Of a stretch of DNA of 64,000 nucleotides, positions 22,144 to 32,122 are shown piece after piece. Location: NCBI GenBank assembly GCA_964019335.1, contig OZ025707.1, positions 47,501 through 111,500 on the forward strand. Reading direction: 5' to 3'. The stretch's first letter is position 1. Each line of letters opens with the position of its first letter. Origin of the DNA: Diplonema japonicum. Its lineage: Eukaryota; Euglenozoa; Diplonemea; Diplonemida; Diplonemidae. Under the pieces are notes generated by a model, which saw nothing but the letters and a program-made list of their open reading frames with translations, ran no database searches and was not told the DNA's origin. A program made the translations under genes and the position numbers.

Positions 22144-22892
22144 TAGATAGAGGGAAGGAAGTTGCGAAACTTTCGGTTTTCTTTTTTTTTTTTTTTTTTT
22201 TTTTTTCCCCTTACTGTGTGTTTGCAGGACTTTTAACCCCCTCCCTCCCTCCCCCGCCGCCGCCGCTGCTTTGTTTCATAAATCACAATGTTTTTTTTTT
22301 TTTTTTTTTTTTTTTTTGTTCTGACAGACTTATTTTATGTTTCACGATTCTTCCCCAGATTTTTTTTTCTTCTTCTTCCTTTGTGGACAAGATGTGTGGG
22401 GGGGGGGGGGGGGGAGGGGGGGGTCTTGCTGCGAAAAGTTGCATTTTATTACCCCCCCTTTTTTTGGTTCTTATTTTCTTTTTTCTTTTTATCCCTTGCT
22501 GATTAATCATTTACACTGGCGGGTTTTGTTCCTTTTTTTTTTCTCTTTCTTCCTAGACTCTGCTCCCGCCAGCCTCACTTTTTTTTTATCTTTTTTTTTT
22601 GTTCCATGACTTTTTTTTTTTTATCTTTTTTTTGTCCATCGGTTTCCAAAATATATTTTTAATATTGATCTACAGTCGCGCGCAGCAGCAGTCCCCACCA
22701 TGTTTCGGACAAGAAAACTGACCTTATTCATCGTAATTTATTAGAAGTTATATATTTTGGAAGAAAAAAAAAATTCTCTGCTCTGTGTGGTGCTTTGTCT
22801 CCCTTATTTTATTTTATTTTATTTTTTAGTTCAGGCTTCTATTTTATTTTTTCAGGCGTCCTGCCACATACCGCAGGTACCCAGGTAAATGT

Positions 22893-22895
<3 letters not shown>

Positions 22896-22942
<47 letters not shown>
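22896..22942 (+). promoter_or_regulatory. T45 tract followed by AG, possible splice acceptor
   Basis: A pure T tract of about 45 nt ends directly in AG at 22941-22942. It has the form of a 3' splice or trans-splice acceptor and lies 39 nt before a short ORF. Confidence 0.4.
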
Positions 22943-22980
22943 GTGGTGGGGATAACATGGAAATATAAGAAGTACATCAG

Positions 22981-23211
22981 ATGTGTTGTTCGCTGTTGAC
23001 CTCCTCGTCGGTCATCACCGGTAGCGCCCGAGTGGAAGAACGTAACGCAGATGCTCAGGGTGACGAACAGGCAGCAAACTGCACGAGCGCAGAATCTTGG
23101 TTACCCGGGACGCCCCGGCTAGGGTTGAGCACACCGCACGCATTAAGGACACGACGCGGAACGCAAAAGAAGCTACAACTCGGCCGGGGAGCGCCCCCTG
23201 TAATCAAGTAG
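22981..23211 (+). CDS. short hypothetical ORF in a GC-rich island, doubtful
   Basis: A 76-aa ORF downstream of the T45-AG site and another CAG directly before its ATG. It has no recognised domain and a polar, Arg/Gly/Thr-rich composition. It could be a small gene, a decayed exon or a transcribed non-coding sequence. Confidence 0.25.
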   Translation: MCCSLLTSSSVITGSARVEERNADAQGDEQAANCTSAESWLPGTPRLGLSTPHALRTRRGTQKKLQLGRGAPPVIK

Positions 23212-23247
23212 GTGGTTCGTGCTTCATTGCACGCTTAACGCCACCTA
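23209..23247. repeat. two-tier stem-loop
   Basis: TAGGTGG (23209-23215) pairs with CCACCTA (23241-23247). Inside, CGTGC (23218-23222) pairs with GCACG (23229-23233) around a 6-nt loop. It lies just after the short ORF. It could be part of a structured RNA or a 3'-UTR element. Confidence 0.4.
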
Positions 23248-23720
23248 GTGTTGCAATCAAAGCCCCATTTTTTTTTTTTTTTTTCCCTTTATTAACCACA
23301 CAGCCTGAAACTGGCTTGTCAAAAACCCTGTTTCTTCAGTTCTGCGGGGGAGAAAAAAAAATATGTCAGGCCAGAACTAGGCCGAGACCTTCCTTTACTT
23401 TTTAAAAAAAAAAAATCTTTTTTAGCATCTTATTGTCTTGCTTTCCTAAGGTACACTTAAAAGTGAGGGGCAAGAACCCCCTTCCCCCTTGCCCCAGTGA
23501 CCTGACAGGGTTCAATGAAAAAAAGACACCCCACAATGGCACGCATCTTATGAGGTGTCCTTCCCTCTTTTTCTTTTTTTCCCCCTCCCTTCTCTGTGAG
23601 CTATTTTTTTTTTTTTTTCTCTCTTCTTTCACTCCCCTTTTTTATTTTTATTTTTTTTGTACCACAAAAAAAAAAAAAAAAAAAAAACGTTCAATAAAGG
23701 AAGAGGGGCCACCATTAAGC

Positions 23721-26477
23721 ATGGCGGGGATCACAGTCACAGCCCCGGAGTCACCCCCACCGCCTCAACCAAGTACGGGAAGCAATGTGAAGGATACGAA
23801 GGAAGGGAAGAAAGCTAAAAAGGACAAGCCAGCTGTCCGCGGCGCATCGCCTGTGAGGGCTGAAGCCCTTGCCCCCACCGATGTGGATGGTGCAGACCTC
23901 ATGAATCTAGTAGTAGCGGGCGACGCCAACTGCGACATCCCCGGCATGATGCAGCTGTACTGTACTGGCGTCATGCAGAAGGTCACGAAGGGGAAGAAGT
24001 CGCCAAAAACGTTCAAACCCAAAATAGTGGGAATGAAACCCTCGGAGCCGGACCCCCTCGTCAACGTAACCCTCCTACACGAGGCCACACCACGCAGCAC
24101 GCAGCTTGTCACAGCCGACGCTGTTCTACTGTGCTACACACCTGTTGCACGGGAGAGCTTGTTTGAGTCCATCCGTAACGTGTGGCTACCTGTTGTCCGC
24201 CAAGCAGCACCCAATGCAACCATCGGTCTCTGCGCCACCAGAATGGACTTACTCAAAAAAGCTGTGAACCATAAAATGCAAATTGTCAAAGTGGTAGAGG
24301 CAGCGGCATTCTGCCAGGAGAACGGCCTGCACCTTTATTTCGAAGCCTCGACCAGAAACAACAAGGGCGTTAAGTCTGCGATCGAAGAAACCGTGCGGCT
24401 CACACACGCCAACAGAAAGACCGGCCAGAGCCCAGTCCCCTTCACTGCGACAGAGGCGGACCTCAAGCGCATTAAAGACATTCGAACAGAGGTCAAATCG
24501 GCACCTGTAAAGTCCGTGTGGGCGCAAGTCTGCAAGAACGGACGGTACTACTACAAGAACAGAAAGACAAAGGAAACAACGATGGTGAAGCCCCCTGACT
24601 TCGATGGTGTCGATCACGAGCAGAAGGCGAGGGACGAGATCGCAGATCTCAAGAAGGCCTACCTTACAACGAGAGAAAATTCCGACCTGGACCTGACGAA
24701 CAAACACGCGGAGAGAATCGAAGAGTTGCAGCGTAATGCCCTGGGCCTCATTCAAGAAACCAGCATGCTCAACACAGAAGTCCTTCAGCTACGGAACATG
24801 GACACACGAAACAAAAGAAATCTCAAAGAATGGGAGGCACAGTTGGAAAAGGTAACTGCAGCCATCGCGAAGCAAGAACGTGAGACGGAAGACGAAAAAC
24901 TGGCGTACAGTGAAGAAACAAGCGAGAAAACAGCACAGGAAGAAACATGCCGTGAGCGGGAGGACAGGTTTGTCGAACAGAAATCGGAGGCCAACGCGAT
25001 GCAACTGCAAATCAAGTTGAAGAACGAGGCGAACGTCACCTTGGCCACAACGCTGAAGGAGATCCAAGCGAGCAGCGAAGGGTTAACAAACCGCCTGCAA
25101 GAGATTGAAAGCGGCATTGCGAACGGGACCAGCAAGAACCAAAAGATTCGCGCAACAATCGAGCACGGGAAGAGCAAATGTGCCGACGCCAAGGACGTCA
25201 ACTCAAAACTCTTGGTGGCAACCGGCGCATACAGAGACAAGAAACAGATCCTCCAAAACGAACTGACAAGAGCCAAGGAACAAGAGAGCTCACTACTGCT
25301 CTATCAAGAACACAAGGAGCAAGAAGAGGACAACCTCGTCCGAGACATCGACAAGCTCGAAATCGACATCATGCAGCACAAAGACCCCGATTCTCTCCCG
25401 CCAGCTCACGTCAGCCAAACACAGTACAAAGCCCTCAAAATCGAGAAGGAAAAAGTAACCCGGGAACTCGCTTCGAACTGCGCCGCCGACCTAGAAAAAG
25501 TCGACTCCGTAGCTACCTTAAGAAACACCTACGCACGACGCATGAGAGACCTGGAAGCCGCGTACACACGGAACGAAACGCTTATCAATGCGGCGATGCC
25601 TCTACCGTTGAAGGCGGTGAGCATTTTCACGCAGCATTCCGACAAGTTGAAGCAGCGTGCCGTACGCTTGGAGCAGGCTGTGTCGGTGCTGGAGTACAAC
25701 ATCACCAGGCAACGCCAAGAGCAAACAATGGACGTCCACAGGGTGCTTCAACACCACGTCTCTGTCGAGGAGAACGTCTCCGAGGAACAAGTCCAAGAAA
25801 TGCGAAAACGTTTGCAAGCATGCGTCAGAAAGTACTCCGCGCTGGACAGGAAAATAGCCATCTGCAACATGGAACACGGGTACCTGCTGAGGGTGCTGGA
25901 GACACGCGCGGAGGACAGGCTACGGCACAACGAAATGTCACGACAGTTAGTTGAACACGTTGACGCACACCTCCAGTCCTTGTCGGAGCCCTCGTTGTGG
26001 AAGCCGCAACCGCATAAGTTTCAACTGACCGCACAGCCTTTGTCGGCTTCCATGCAATCGATGGCTTTGAAATGCTCGGAAGGCATCCTGTCTGAAACAC
26101 GAGCCGAGCTGCTCGCCACAGAGGCCTTCGTCGTGCGGAGGAAGCTTCGCAAGCGTGCGGCTGCGAAAGCGGAAAAACACGAAACGGATCTGTGCAAAAG
26201 ATTCCTGGGCAGGGTGAAGAAAAGAGGCGCGCAGCATGCTCCCGTGTCGCGCGAGACCATTCACTCCTTCGCCTCCGCTGCCACCGAGCTCATGGACAAG
26301 TCCAGCAAGGAGGCCGCTTCGCAGTTCAGAGGCCCCTGCAGGCAGCTTCCCCACGCAATCACCTCCAGCAGCCTCGAATTCCCCGCGAAGCTGAAGTATT
26401 GCGTTTCAAGCGCGCCCCCCGCTTACCGCACAGCGGCAACGGAAACCTGGCTCGGATACACCAAAGGCCTCTACTAG
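23721..26477 (+). CDS. degenerate Rho-like GTPase domain with WW-like segment and coiled coil
   Basis: A 918-aa protein. Residues about 60-235 follow the Rho-family fold: 'LMNLVVAGDANCDIPGMMQLY' stands where the P-loop should be, then DAVLLCYTPVARESLFESIRNVWLPVVRQ, TRMD (173-176, for TKxD) and FEAS (207-210, for SA). The P-loop lacks the GK(S/T) residues, so nucleotide binding is doubtful. Residues about 265-294 (VWAQVCKNGRYYYKN...TTMVKPP) resemble a WW domain with its second Trp lost. About 300-800 is coiled coil. The C-terminus is basic. The start is the first ATG after the poly-A/poly-T leader; in-frame codons upstream are low complexity. Likely a structural scaffold with a pseudo-GTPase head. 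Confidence 0.82.
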   Translation: MAGITVTAPESPPPPQPSTGSNVKDTKEGKKAKKDKPAVRGASPVRAEALAPTDVDGADLMNLVVAGDANCDIPGMMQLYCTGVMQKVTKGKKSPKTFKPKIVGMKPSEPDPLVNVTLLHEATPRSTQLVTADAVLLCYTPVARESLFESIRNVWLPVVRQAAPNATIGLCATRMDLLKKAVNHKMQIVKVVEAAAFCQENGLHLYFEASTRNNKGVKSAIEETVRLTHANRKTGQSPVPFTATEADLKRIKDIRTEVKSAPVKSVWAQVCKNGRYYYKNRKTKETTMVKPPDFDGVDHEQKARDEIADLKKAYLTTRENSDLDLTNKHAERIEELQRNALGLIQETSMLNTEVLQLRNMDTRNKRNLKEWEAQLEKVTAAIAKQERETEDEKLAYSEETSEKTAQEETCREREDRFVEQKSEANAMQLQIKLKNEANVTLATTLKEIQASSEGLTNRLQEIESGIANGTSKNQKIRATIEHGKSKCADAKDVNSKLLVATGAYRDKKQILQNELTRAKEQESSLLLYQEHKEQEEDNLVRDIDKLEIDIMQHKDPDSLPPAHVSQTQYKALKIEKEKVTRELASNCAADLEKVDSVATLRNTYARRMRDLEAAYTRNETLINAAMPLPLKAVSIFTQHSDKLKQRAVRLEQAVSVLEYNITRQRQEQTMDVHRVLQHHVSVEENVSEEQVQEMRKRLQACVRKYSALDRKIAICNMEHGYLLRVLETRAEDRLRHNEMSRQLVEHVDAHLQSLSEPSLWKPQPHKFQLTAQPLSASMQSMALKCSEGILSETRAELLATEAFVVRRKLRKRAAAKAEKHETDLCKRFLGRVKKRGAQHAPVSRETIHSFASAATELMDKSSKEAASQFRGPCRQLPHAITSSSLEFPAKLKYCVSSAPPAYRTAATETWLGYTKGLY

Positions 26478-26651
26478 CCCCCGCCATCCTGTACCACTTG
26501 TACTATTGTTTATATTCATTTTTTTTTTATCCCCGTTCCAAGAATTCTTTTTTTTTTTGTCAACAAACAACCAACAGCGCCATTTACACGGGGGGGGGGA
26601 AGAAAAAAAAAGAAGAAACAAAAAAAAAAAAACCAGAGGCAACCAAAAAAT

Positions 26652-27977
26652 ATGTTTCTATGGACTGTCACTATAATATGCATTGTGCTCTGGACCACGA
26701 AATGGTTTCGGATGAAAATACTGAGGATCTTGCTGAGGGCCAACCAAGGAAGCGACGTTCTGAAAGGCGGGCTCGTTATGGCGCGCTGGCTGACGATTGG
26801 GATGTCCGGCGAAGAGGTGGACAAATGCCTACCTAGCGTGGTGCTAACTACCGCGAGTTTGAAGGGCATCCCTGCCAACCGACAAGATCTGATAACCGAG
26901 GTCAAGGACATCTCTAAAAACCCGGAAAAATACCCAATCCAGGACACACGAAATGCTGCTGAGGTAAGATGCACCATTCAGGGCGACCTCCTGCAAATAT
27001 GCGCTGCTGTCATTGAACGCTGCATATCGACGCACTCCCTCCCACCGAGGTACGGCACACTTAAGAACAAAGCAGTCGCATCCACCTACCACATCCGCTC
27101 CCTGTTCCAACCTGCCGGGCACTTTCTCTTCCTGTACCACAGTACCCCGTACAAACTCCCCATCATACCTTACGGGCGGTACCTGCCTGTGCTGAAAGAA
27201 CTTCGAGCATCACCCTCGAACACTCATGTAAAGCCCGAAGACAAAGAAGACTGCATGTTTACCATATGTCTGGGCGAGCAATGCACACCACCTTCAAATA
27301 TGTTGTCGTGCCACGTTGGCAGCACAGGTGTGGTGTTCACATACGGAAGCAGTGTGGGGTTGGCCTGGCTAGCCTCAGGTGTTCCAGGCATCACTGCCCC
27401 ATGGCATGCGGGGTGCTGTGTTGTGATGGAAACCAGCGTGCTGCGGGGTGTCTTTGCGGAGATTGGGTCGCTGTGCCATGTGATGTGCATTGCTGCTGCT
27501 TACTTGTTGCAAGGCAAGCTCGAGATGACGGTGGACTTGATCGAGCTCAAGCTGTTCAGAGGCGGTTTGTCTGAGTGTGTCTTCACAGCCGAAGAGGCTG
27601 TGCTGTATAATGTGATGGTCTTTCTTGACAAGAATGTGACGAAGAGTGAAAGGAAAACGGCGCTTGTGTCAGCTTGCCAGCACCACCGACGGTGTGTGGA
27701 GTGTGCTTTGACGAGCCTTTCCGCAACTCTCATGCACCCTTCGCAGCTTCCTGCTAAGCTCATCACACGGCACCTCGAGACGAGCTGTCCGTTGTCCTGT
27801 TCAATACCAGCACCAACACCCCCTTCTAGCTCGAGCTGTTGTTACACAGTCTCACCGACGCACACCACGTTCACCATCACCTCGCGGGAGTCTTTCACAA
27901 TGACAGAACAGCAGCACCAGAATGCATTCAAGGAGGCACTTCAGTCCCTTCTGCAGGATGCTCTCTGCGTTTCTTAA
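26652..27977 (+). CDS. membrane-anchored protein of unknown function
   Basis: A 441-aa protein I do not recognise. The N-terminus (MFLWTVTIICIVLWTT) is a hydrophobic segment followed by basic residues, consistent with a signal anchor. The body is mixed with Cys-rich hydrophobic patches (for example around residues 215-300). Residues about 385-420 form a Ser/Thr/Pro-rich, low-complexity stretch. An overlapping frame is open at its 5' end but is short and unsupported. Downstream spacing to the next gene is 110 nt. Confidence 0.7.
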   Translation: MFLWTVTIICIVLWTTKWFRMKILRILLRANQGSDVLKGGLVMARWLTIGMSGEEVDKCLPSVVLTTASLKGIPANRQDLITEVKDISKNPEKYPIQDTRNAAEVRCTIQGDLLQICAAVIERCISTHSLPPRYGTLKNKAVASTYHIRSLFQPAGHFLFLYHSTPYKLPIIPYGRYLPVLKELRASPSNTHVKPEDKEDCMFTICLGEQCTPPSNMLSCHVGSTGVVFTYGSSVGLAWLASGVPGITAPWHAGCCVVMETSVLRGVFAEIGSLCHVMCIAAAYLLQGKLEMTVDLIELKLFRGGLSECVFTAEEAVLYNVMVFLDKNVTKSERKTALVSACQHHRRCVECALTSLSATLMHPSQLPAKLITRHLETSCPLSCSIPAPTPPSSSSCCYTVSPTHTTFTITSRESFTMTEQQHQNAFKEALQSLLQDALCVS

Positions 27978-28045
27978 TCTCTTTCTTAATTATGTTTTTT
28001 TTCTTTTTTTTTTTTCCCCTTCTTTGCGCATGTGTTTCATTTGGC

Positions 28046-28047
28046 AG
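28046..28047 (+). promoter_or_regulatory. probable trans-splice acceptor AG
   Basis: A T/C tract at 27995-28023 and TTTGGCAG end here, 40 nt before the ArfGAP start codon. A second CAG occurs at about 28067. Confidence 0.5.
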
Positions 28048-28087
28048 CCCCCCTCCCACCACCACCCCAGGTTTAAAACACGAAACA

Positions 28088-28843
28088 ATGACGGAGACAA
28101 TTGTGAGCAAGCTTGGGAAGACGTATCCGAAGCACACCATTATGAGGAAGGAAAAGTCGCTGCTGGCGAAGATAAACACGGTGAAGCGTGCTGGGGGGAA
28201 CGCAATGTGTGCCGAGTGTGGTGATGTGCAGTCCGGGTGGGCAAGCGTGACTTTGGGCGTGTTCGTGTGCACACAGTGCTCGCAGATCCACAGGGGCCTG
28301 GGGGCACACATATCCAAGGTGAAGTCATGCATGGGGACGTACATATGGTGCCCGGATGAGATCGAAGCCATGGAGCGGATGGGGAACGACAAGGCTCGTC
28401 TTGTGTACTGCCATGCCGAAGGAGCCCCTCCCGCGGCACCCCGTAGTTTCCAGGAACTGGAGATCATCGCCAGGAACAAGTACGACAAGAAGAAATGGCA
28501 CCGCGCTGGTGGGTGGGAGCAATTGTTCAAAGAGCAGAATAAGCAGGAAGTGAAACCCGTGGAGACATTGTCAGCACCTCAACCTGCTCCAGCACCTCAA
28601 CCTGTTCCAGCACCTCAACCCACGCCAGCACCCCTCGCTTCGGGCTTCGAGTTCATCAATGAACCCCCACAGCCCACAGTGGACAATACGCAGCAACCTG
28701 ATTTCCTCGACCAGCTTTTTTCGTTTCCTGATGTGTCTCCTCCCGCCCCTGTGCCAACATTGCCCGAGCCAGCTGCGCCTCCGCCGGTTAGGGAAACTGT
28801 CGACTTCATTGCGATGATAGGCTCGCACTCGGCTATAAAATGA
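28088..28843 (+). CDS. ArfGAP-domain protein
   Basis: A 251-aa protein with an N-terminal ArfGAP zinc finger. Cysteines are at 41, 44, 61 and 64 (CxxC-x16-CxxC), with the arginine finger R69 in IHRGLG and a conserved 'GVFVCTQCSQIHR' core. It should stimulate GTP hydrolysis by Arf GTPases in vesicle coat recycling. The C-terminal half is disordered and Pro/Ala/Gln-rich with an APQP(A/V/T)P repeat (about 160-180), like the tails of SMAP/AGFG-type ArfGAPs. Residues DFLDQLF and FEFINEP in the tail could bind coat or adaptor proteins; this is inference. Confidence 0.92.
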   Translation: MTETIVSKLGKTYPKHTIMRKEKSLLAKINTVKRAGGNAMCAECGDVQSGWASVTLGVFVCTQCSQIHRGLGAHISKVKSCMGTYIWCPDEIEAMERMGNDKARLVYCHAEGAPPAAPRSFQELEIIARNKYDKKKWHRAGGWEQLFKEQNKQEVKPVETLSAPQPAPAPQPVPAPQPTPAPLASGFEFINEPPQPTVDNTQQPDFLDQLFSFPDVSPPAPVPTLPEPAAPPPVRETVDFIAMIGSHSAIK

Positions 28844-29030
28844 AAACGAGTCACCGGGAAAAAAAAAAAATGGGGAAAAAAAACGACACAAAGGGGGAAC
28901 GCGGTAATTAAGCACAGCTAGCTACCTTTTTCTTGCCAAAATATGTGCTTTTTATCCAGTCTCCCCCCCCCCCCCCCCCCCCAAGTCTTATTAGCACAGC
29001 TTCGCAATTATTTCCCCCTTTTACCCTTTC

Positions 29031-29032
29031 AG
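29031..29032 (+). promoter_or_regulatory. probable trans-splice acceptor AG
   Basis: CCCCCTTTTACCCTTTCAG ends here, 21 nt upstream of the start codon at 29054. It also decides the start of that gene: the in-frame ATG further upstream (28943) lies before the acceptor. Confidence 0.6.
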
Positions 29033-29053
29033 GTGACACATGTGGTGCATGGA

Positions 29054-32020
29054 ATGGATGAGGCACCGAAGAGCACGTTGGAGCGCGCAACATCGCTAGT
29101 TACACACGGCAGTGGTTTAAAACTGCGCCGGCAGAGTTTCGGGAAGCCGAATGTACTGTGCAGGGGATGCATCGCACTGATGGGGAACAATCAGAATGCG
29201 GATGTTTTGATAGAGCACCACCCGCTAGTGGTGGATCTCGAGGGAAAGATCACCGAGTGGGAACGGAAGGCCCAACAGTGGGAGCTCTCTCGAAACCTGC
29301 TGCTGGGCAAGCTACGCATGAAGAAAGACACCCTGGCGTACATCCGGGGCACGCTTTACAAGGAGATTCTTCAACTGAAGGAGCACTTGTTTATGTACCA
29401 ATCGCAGACGGTACCCGAACTGGCCAATGATTTCACATTCTTCGATATCAACCGTTTGATGGAAGGCAACGAGAACAGCGAGCACGAGGAATTTGAAAAG
29501 CTCGCTTCCCTCCTACGGAGCGAGCACAACGCCGAGAAAGACAGACTGCGAAGTAGTTACGAGCTGCAAGTATCGGACAAAGTGCAGATCATCCATGACC
29601 TCGAGAGGAGCATCTCAACCTACGGCGCAAAACTGCAAGAGAAAGACGCCAAACGACACGAACTAGAGGCGGAGTTCCAAAAGTACAAAGCAGCATCCGT
29701 GCACGCCACTGCGGCTCTGAACGCAACCCACGCTACTGAGCTTGAAGAACTGCACACATCTCATTGCAGTGTTGTTGATGAACTGCAAATACAGGCCAAG
29801 ACACAGCGCGTTGATATTCAAGAACGGGACTTAACCATCGACGGCCTGCATCGATCCCTCGAGACAGAGAGGAGCAAGTCCGAGGAACGTGCGTCGTTGC
29901 TGCAAAGCATAGCGGAGTTGAAGGTGGAGAACATAAAGAACCTCAAGGAGCAATCCGAAGCACACGCGCAGAGCACGAAGGACCTCACCGCCATGATCGA
30001 GAAGCTGACCGCGGCGAACGAACAACAAACCGACGAGCTGTCTGTTTCCACACGCGAGACCGCAAAACTTCAAACGGAAGTACAGAAACTGGAGGCGTTA
30101 CTCCAAGCCGCGGAACAATTGCAAGCACAGAAGGCACCTGCGACCCAGTTCTGGAAGTCAGCTTCTGCAGCAAAGCAGGAAATGAACCTTGACCAAATAT
30201 TGGACACAGAAATAGAAAGGGATGAAGCTCTTGCGGAAGTTGCACGGTGCAACATGAAATGCGAGGAATTACGCACAGCAGAAGCGGAGCGGGCGACGGA
30301 GGTTGTTTTTCTCGAGCGGGACATCAGCGCGTTGCAGCAGCAGGTCTCGATTCTGATCAAGAAGAACGAAGAGGAAACCGCCACCCTCACGGCGAAGGCC
30401 GCCACCCTCGAACACGAACTAGACATGAAGAACAAGCGCGAGAAGCTCTTCACACACTACACCGAGACAGCCGTCGACGTCGTCGACAAGATGGACGCCC
30501 TTGTGAACGATGCCAAAGCTGACAAGGGCAAGAAGTGGAAGCATCTGAGCCTCATCGAGTCTACTCTGGGAAACATCAAGTCCGTGCAACGGCAACTGAA
30601 ACTCAAATTCGAACAAAGCGGCCTTAAGACCGTGCAGCTTTCCGACCCGCATGCCAAGGGCAGGGACGAGCTGGTCATCCGGCTCAACACACCTGTCCCA
30701 AGGATCCCCGTGGACATCAGCGACAGTGAAGAGGAACCCGACTGCCAGGACATTGTTCACACAACAGACGCCGCGTGCCAAGCAAGCTTTACAATACCTC
30801 ATGGACCTGCTGCGACGGTTGGCAAACAAACGCAGACACCACCGATGGTCGAAACGCCTCATGACCTGTCGGGGCCGCCGTCTGAAGAGATGAACAGCAG
30901 CGTGTCAACACCACGCCTGCACGTACCACGCACACCAGTGGTCTTCTCGAGCCCCGTGGTGCATAAGCTGAGCATGAGTGCTTCTTATGGAATGGTGGGG
31001 AAGGAGGCAGTGGTGGCGGACAATGTGTCGCTGAGCAACTTCGATGCACACCAGTTGTACAGAGGAAACAGGCAGCCTACTTTTTCGCAGCTCACACCAC
31101 CTCCTTCGAAGCCTGTGGCGGAGCTTCTACTAGCGCTGGCCACGCTGGGCAGCCCAGAAGAGATCGCCAGACGGTTCCACAAGGACAACTGTGCAGCGAG
31201 GCAGATGAAGCTAAGACCGTTGACACCGTCGCCGTTTGACGAGAGGGACGATGGGCTGCTAGCTGCGGTGGACAAACAGTGGGGCGCAGGGGAAGGTGTG
31301 TGGAGCACGCTGGAGAAAGAGACCGCAGACATGACAGTGTGGGAGCTGCTCGAATCGCGAATCTACTCACTGCTAGAATACATCGCACAGAGAAAAGTAA
31401 CAGAGCCATCAGAGGAAGGCGACATTGCAGGCGAGAAAGAACACGACAGGAGGAGCACAGCTGTTGCCCACAGCTATCTGTTCGACTGCGGCATCGCGGC
31501 AAAGGATGTAGTCTTCACCGAACCGCAGAAGGCTGCACAGTTCGAGAAGGGACGGGCAGGCGGTTCTGTACCGACCCACAGACAAAGGCGGGGCAAGGCC
31601 ACTGCACCGGTACCCCCCTCACAGCAAGAAGCGTCATTCGTGGTAGAAGGGCAGTGCTTGGAGACAAATTCATATGATGAAGCTGTCAGACATTTCTCTG
31701 AGTCGGTCGAACCCCCTAAGACGCAACAGCACACTTATTCAGAGTTCCGCATGCTGAAGATGAAGCAACTCGAGAGACTACACCACCTGGTTGCGACCCA
31801 CCCTCCACCTACTCTAACCCTCACGTCAGTCCACAAGGAGCCTGTTGAGAAGGCTCACGTGGAGAAACTGATCTTCAACCCGCTGGAGGTGGACACAGAT
31901 CCCATAAAAAGAGGATTCAGCACACCCAAGGTGCTCAAGGCCATGCCGCACTCTCATAAGATTGCTATGTATAACCATTTACCCAGACCGGGATCGGCAC
32001 CGGCTTTCAGAAAAACATGA
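29054..32020 (+). CDS. long coiled-coil protein, probably cytoskeletal
   Basis: A 988-aa protein. Residues about 50-530 are a nearly continuous heptad coiled coil. The remainder is less ordered, with acidic and Ser/Pro-rich parts and a basic C-terminus (HLPRPGSAPAFRKT). No catalytic domain is seen. In a flagellate with other axonemal genes nearby, a basal-body or axoneme-associated role is plausible but unproven. The start is set by the CAG acceptor at 29032. An out-of-frame ATG at 29040 lies between acceptor and start and could reduce translation. Confidence 0.78.
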   Translation: MDEAPKSTLERATSLVTHGSGLKLRRQSFGKPNVLCRGCIALMGNNQNADVLIEHHPLVVDLEGKITEWERKAQQWELSRNLLLGKLRMKKDTLAYIRGTLYKEILQLKEHLFMYQSQTVPELANDFTFFDINRLMEGNENSEHEEFEKLASLLRSEHNAEKDRLRSSYELQVSDKVQIIHDLERSISTYGAKLQEKDAKRHELEAEFQKYKAASVHATAALNATHATELEELHTSHCSVVDELQIQAKTQRVDIQERDLTIDGLHRSLETERSKSEERASLLQSIAELKVENIKNLKEQSEAHAQSTKDLTAMIEKLTAANEQQTDELSVSTRETAKLQTEVQKLEALLQAAEQLQAQKAPATQFWKSASAAKQEMNLDQILDTEIERDEALAEVARCNMKCEELRTAEAERATEVVFLERDISALQQQVSILIKKNEEETATLTAKAATLEHELDMKNKREKLFTHYTETAVDVVDKMDALVNDAKADKGKKWKHLSLIESTLGNIKSVQRQLKLKFEQSGLKTVQLSDPHAKGRDELVIRLNTPVPRIPVDISDSEEEPDCQDIVHTTDAACQASFTIPHGPAATVGKQTQTPPMVETPHDLSGPPSEEMNSSVSTPRLHVPRTPVVFSSPVVHKLSMSASYGMVGKEAVVADNVSLSNFDAHQLYRGNRQPTFSQLTPPPSKPVAELLLALATLGSPEEIARRFHKDNCAARQMKLRPLTPSPFDERDDGLLAAVDKQWGAGEGVWSTLEKETADMTVWELLESRIYSLLEYIAQRKVTEPSEEGDIAGEKEHDRRSTAVAHSYLFDCGIAAKDVVFTEPQKAAQFEKGRAGGSVPTHRQRRGKATAPVPPSQQEASFVVEGQCLETNSYDEAVRHFSESVEPPKTQQHTYSEFRMLKMKQLERLHHLVATHPPPTLTLTSVHKEPVEKAHVEKLIFNPLEVDTDPIKRGFSTPKVLKAMPHSHKIAMYNHLPRPGSAPAFRKT

Positions 32021-32088
32021 TTTCTCCCCTACCCACCCTTACTATATATTCTTGGTTTTTTTTTTGTTTTTGTTTTTTTTTTTTATGT

Positions 32089-32090
32089 AG
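32089..32090 (+). promoter_or_regulatory. probable trans-splice acceptor AG
   Basis: T-rich tract ending TATGTAG, 32 nt before the 68-aa gene at 32123. Confidence 0.5.
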
Positions 32091-32122
32091 TTCCCTCCCC
32101 CATCACGTCCCCCCCGAAGGGA

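Larger units (their letters stand above)
22144..23720. other. long intergenic spacer with homopolymers
   Basis: Nearly 1.6 kb dominated by T runs, including a pure T tract of about 45 nt at 22896-22940 followed by AG, and G runs near 22398-22425. A GC-rich island at 22940-23260 interrupts it and contains one short ORF and a hairpin (listed separately). A reading frame open from 23433 passes through poly-Phe and poly-Lys and is not coding before 23721. Confidence 0.6.

Noticed and set aside
23433-23720. Upstream start for the Rho-like gene
   Set aside because: The extension translates T and A tracts (poly-Phe, poly-Lys); the first coding-like residue is the Met at 23721.
28943-29053. Upstream ATG for the coiled-coil gene
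   Set aside because: A pyrimidine tract and CAG at 29032 lie between this ATG and 29054, and the extension is proline runs from a C tract.
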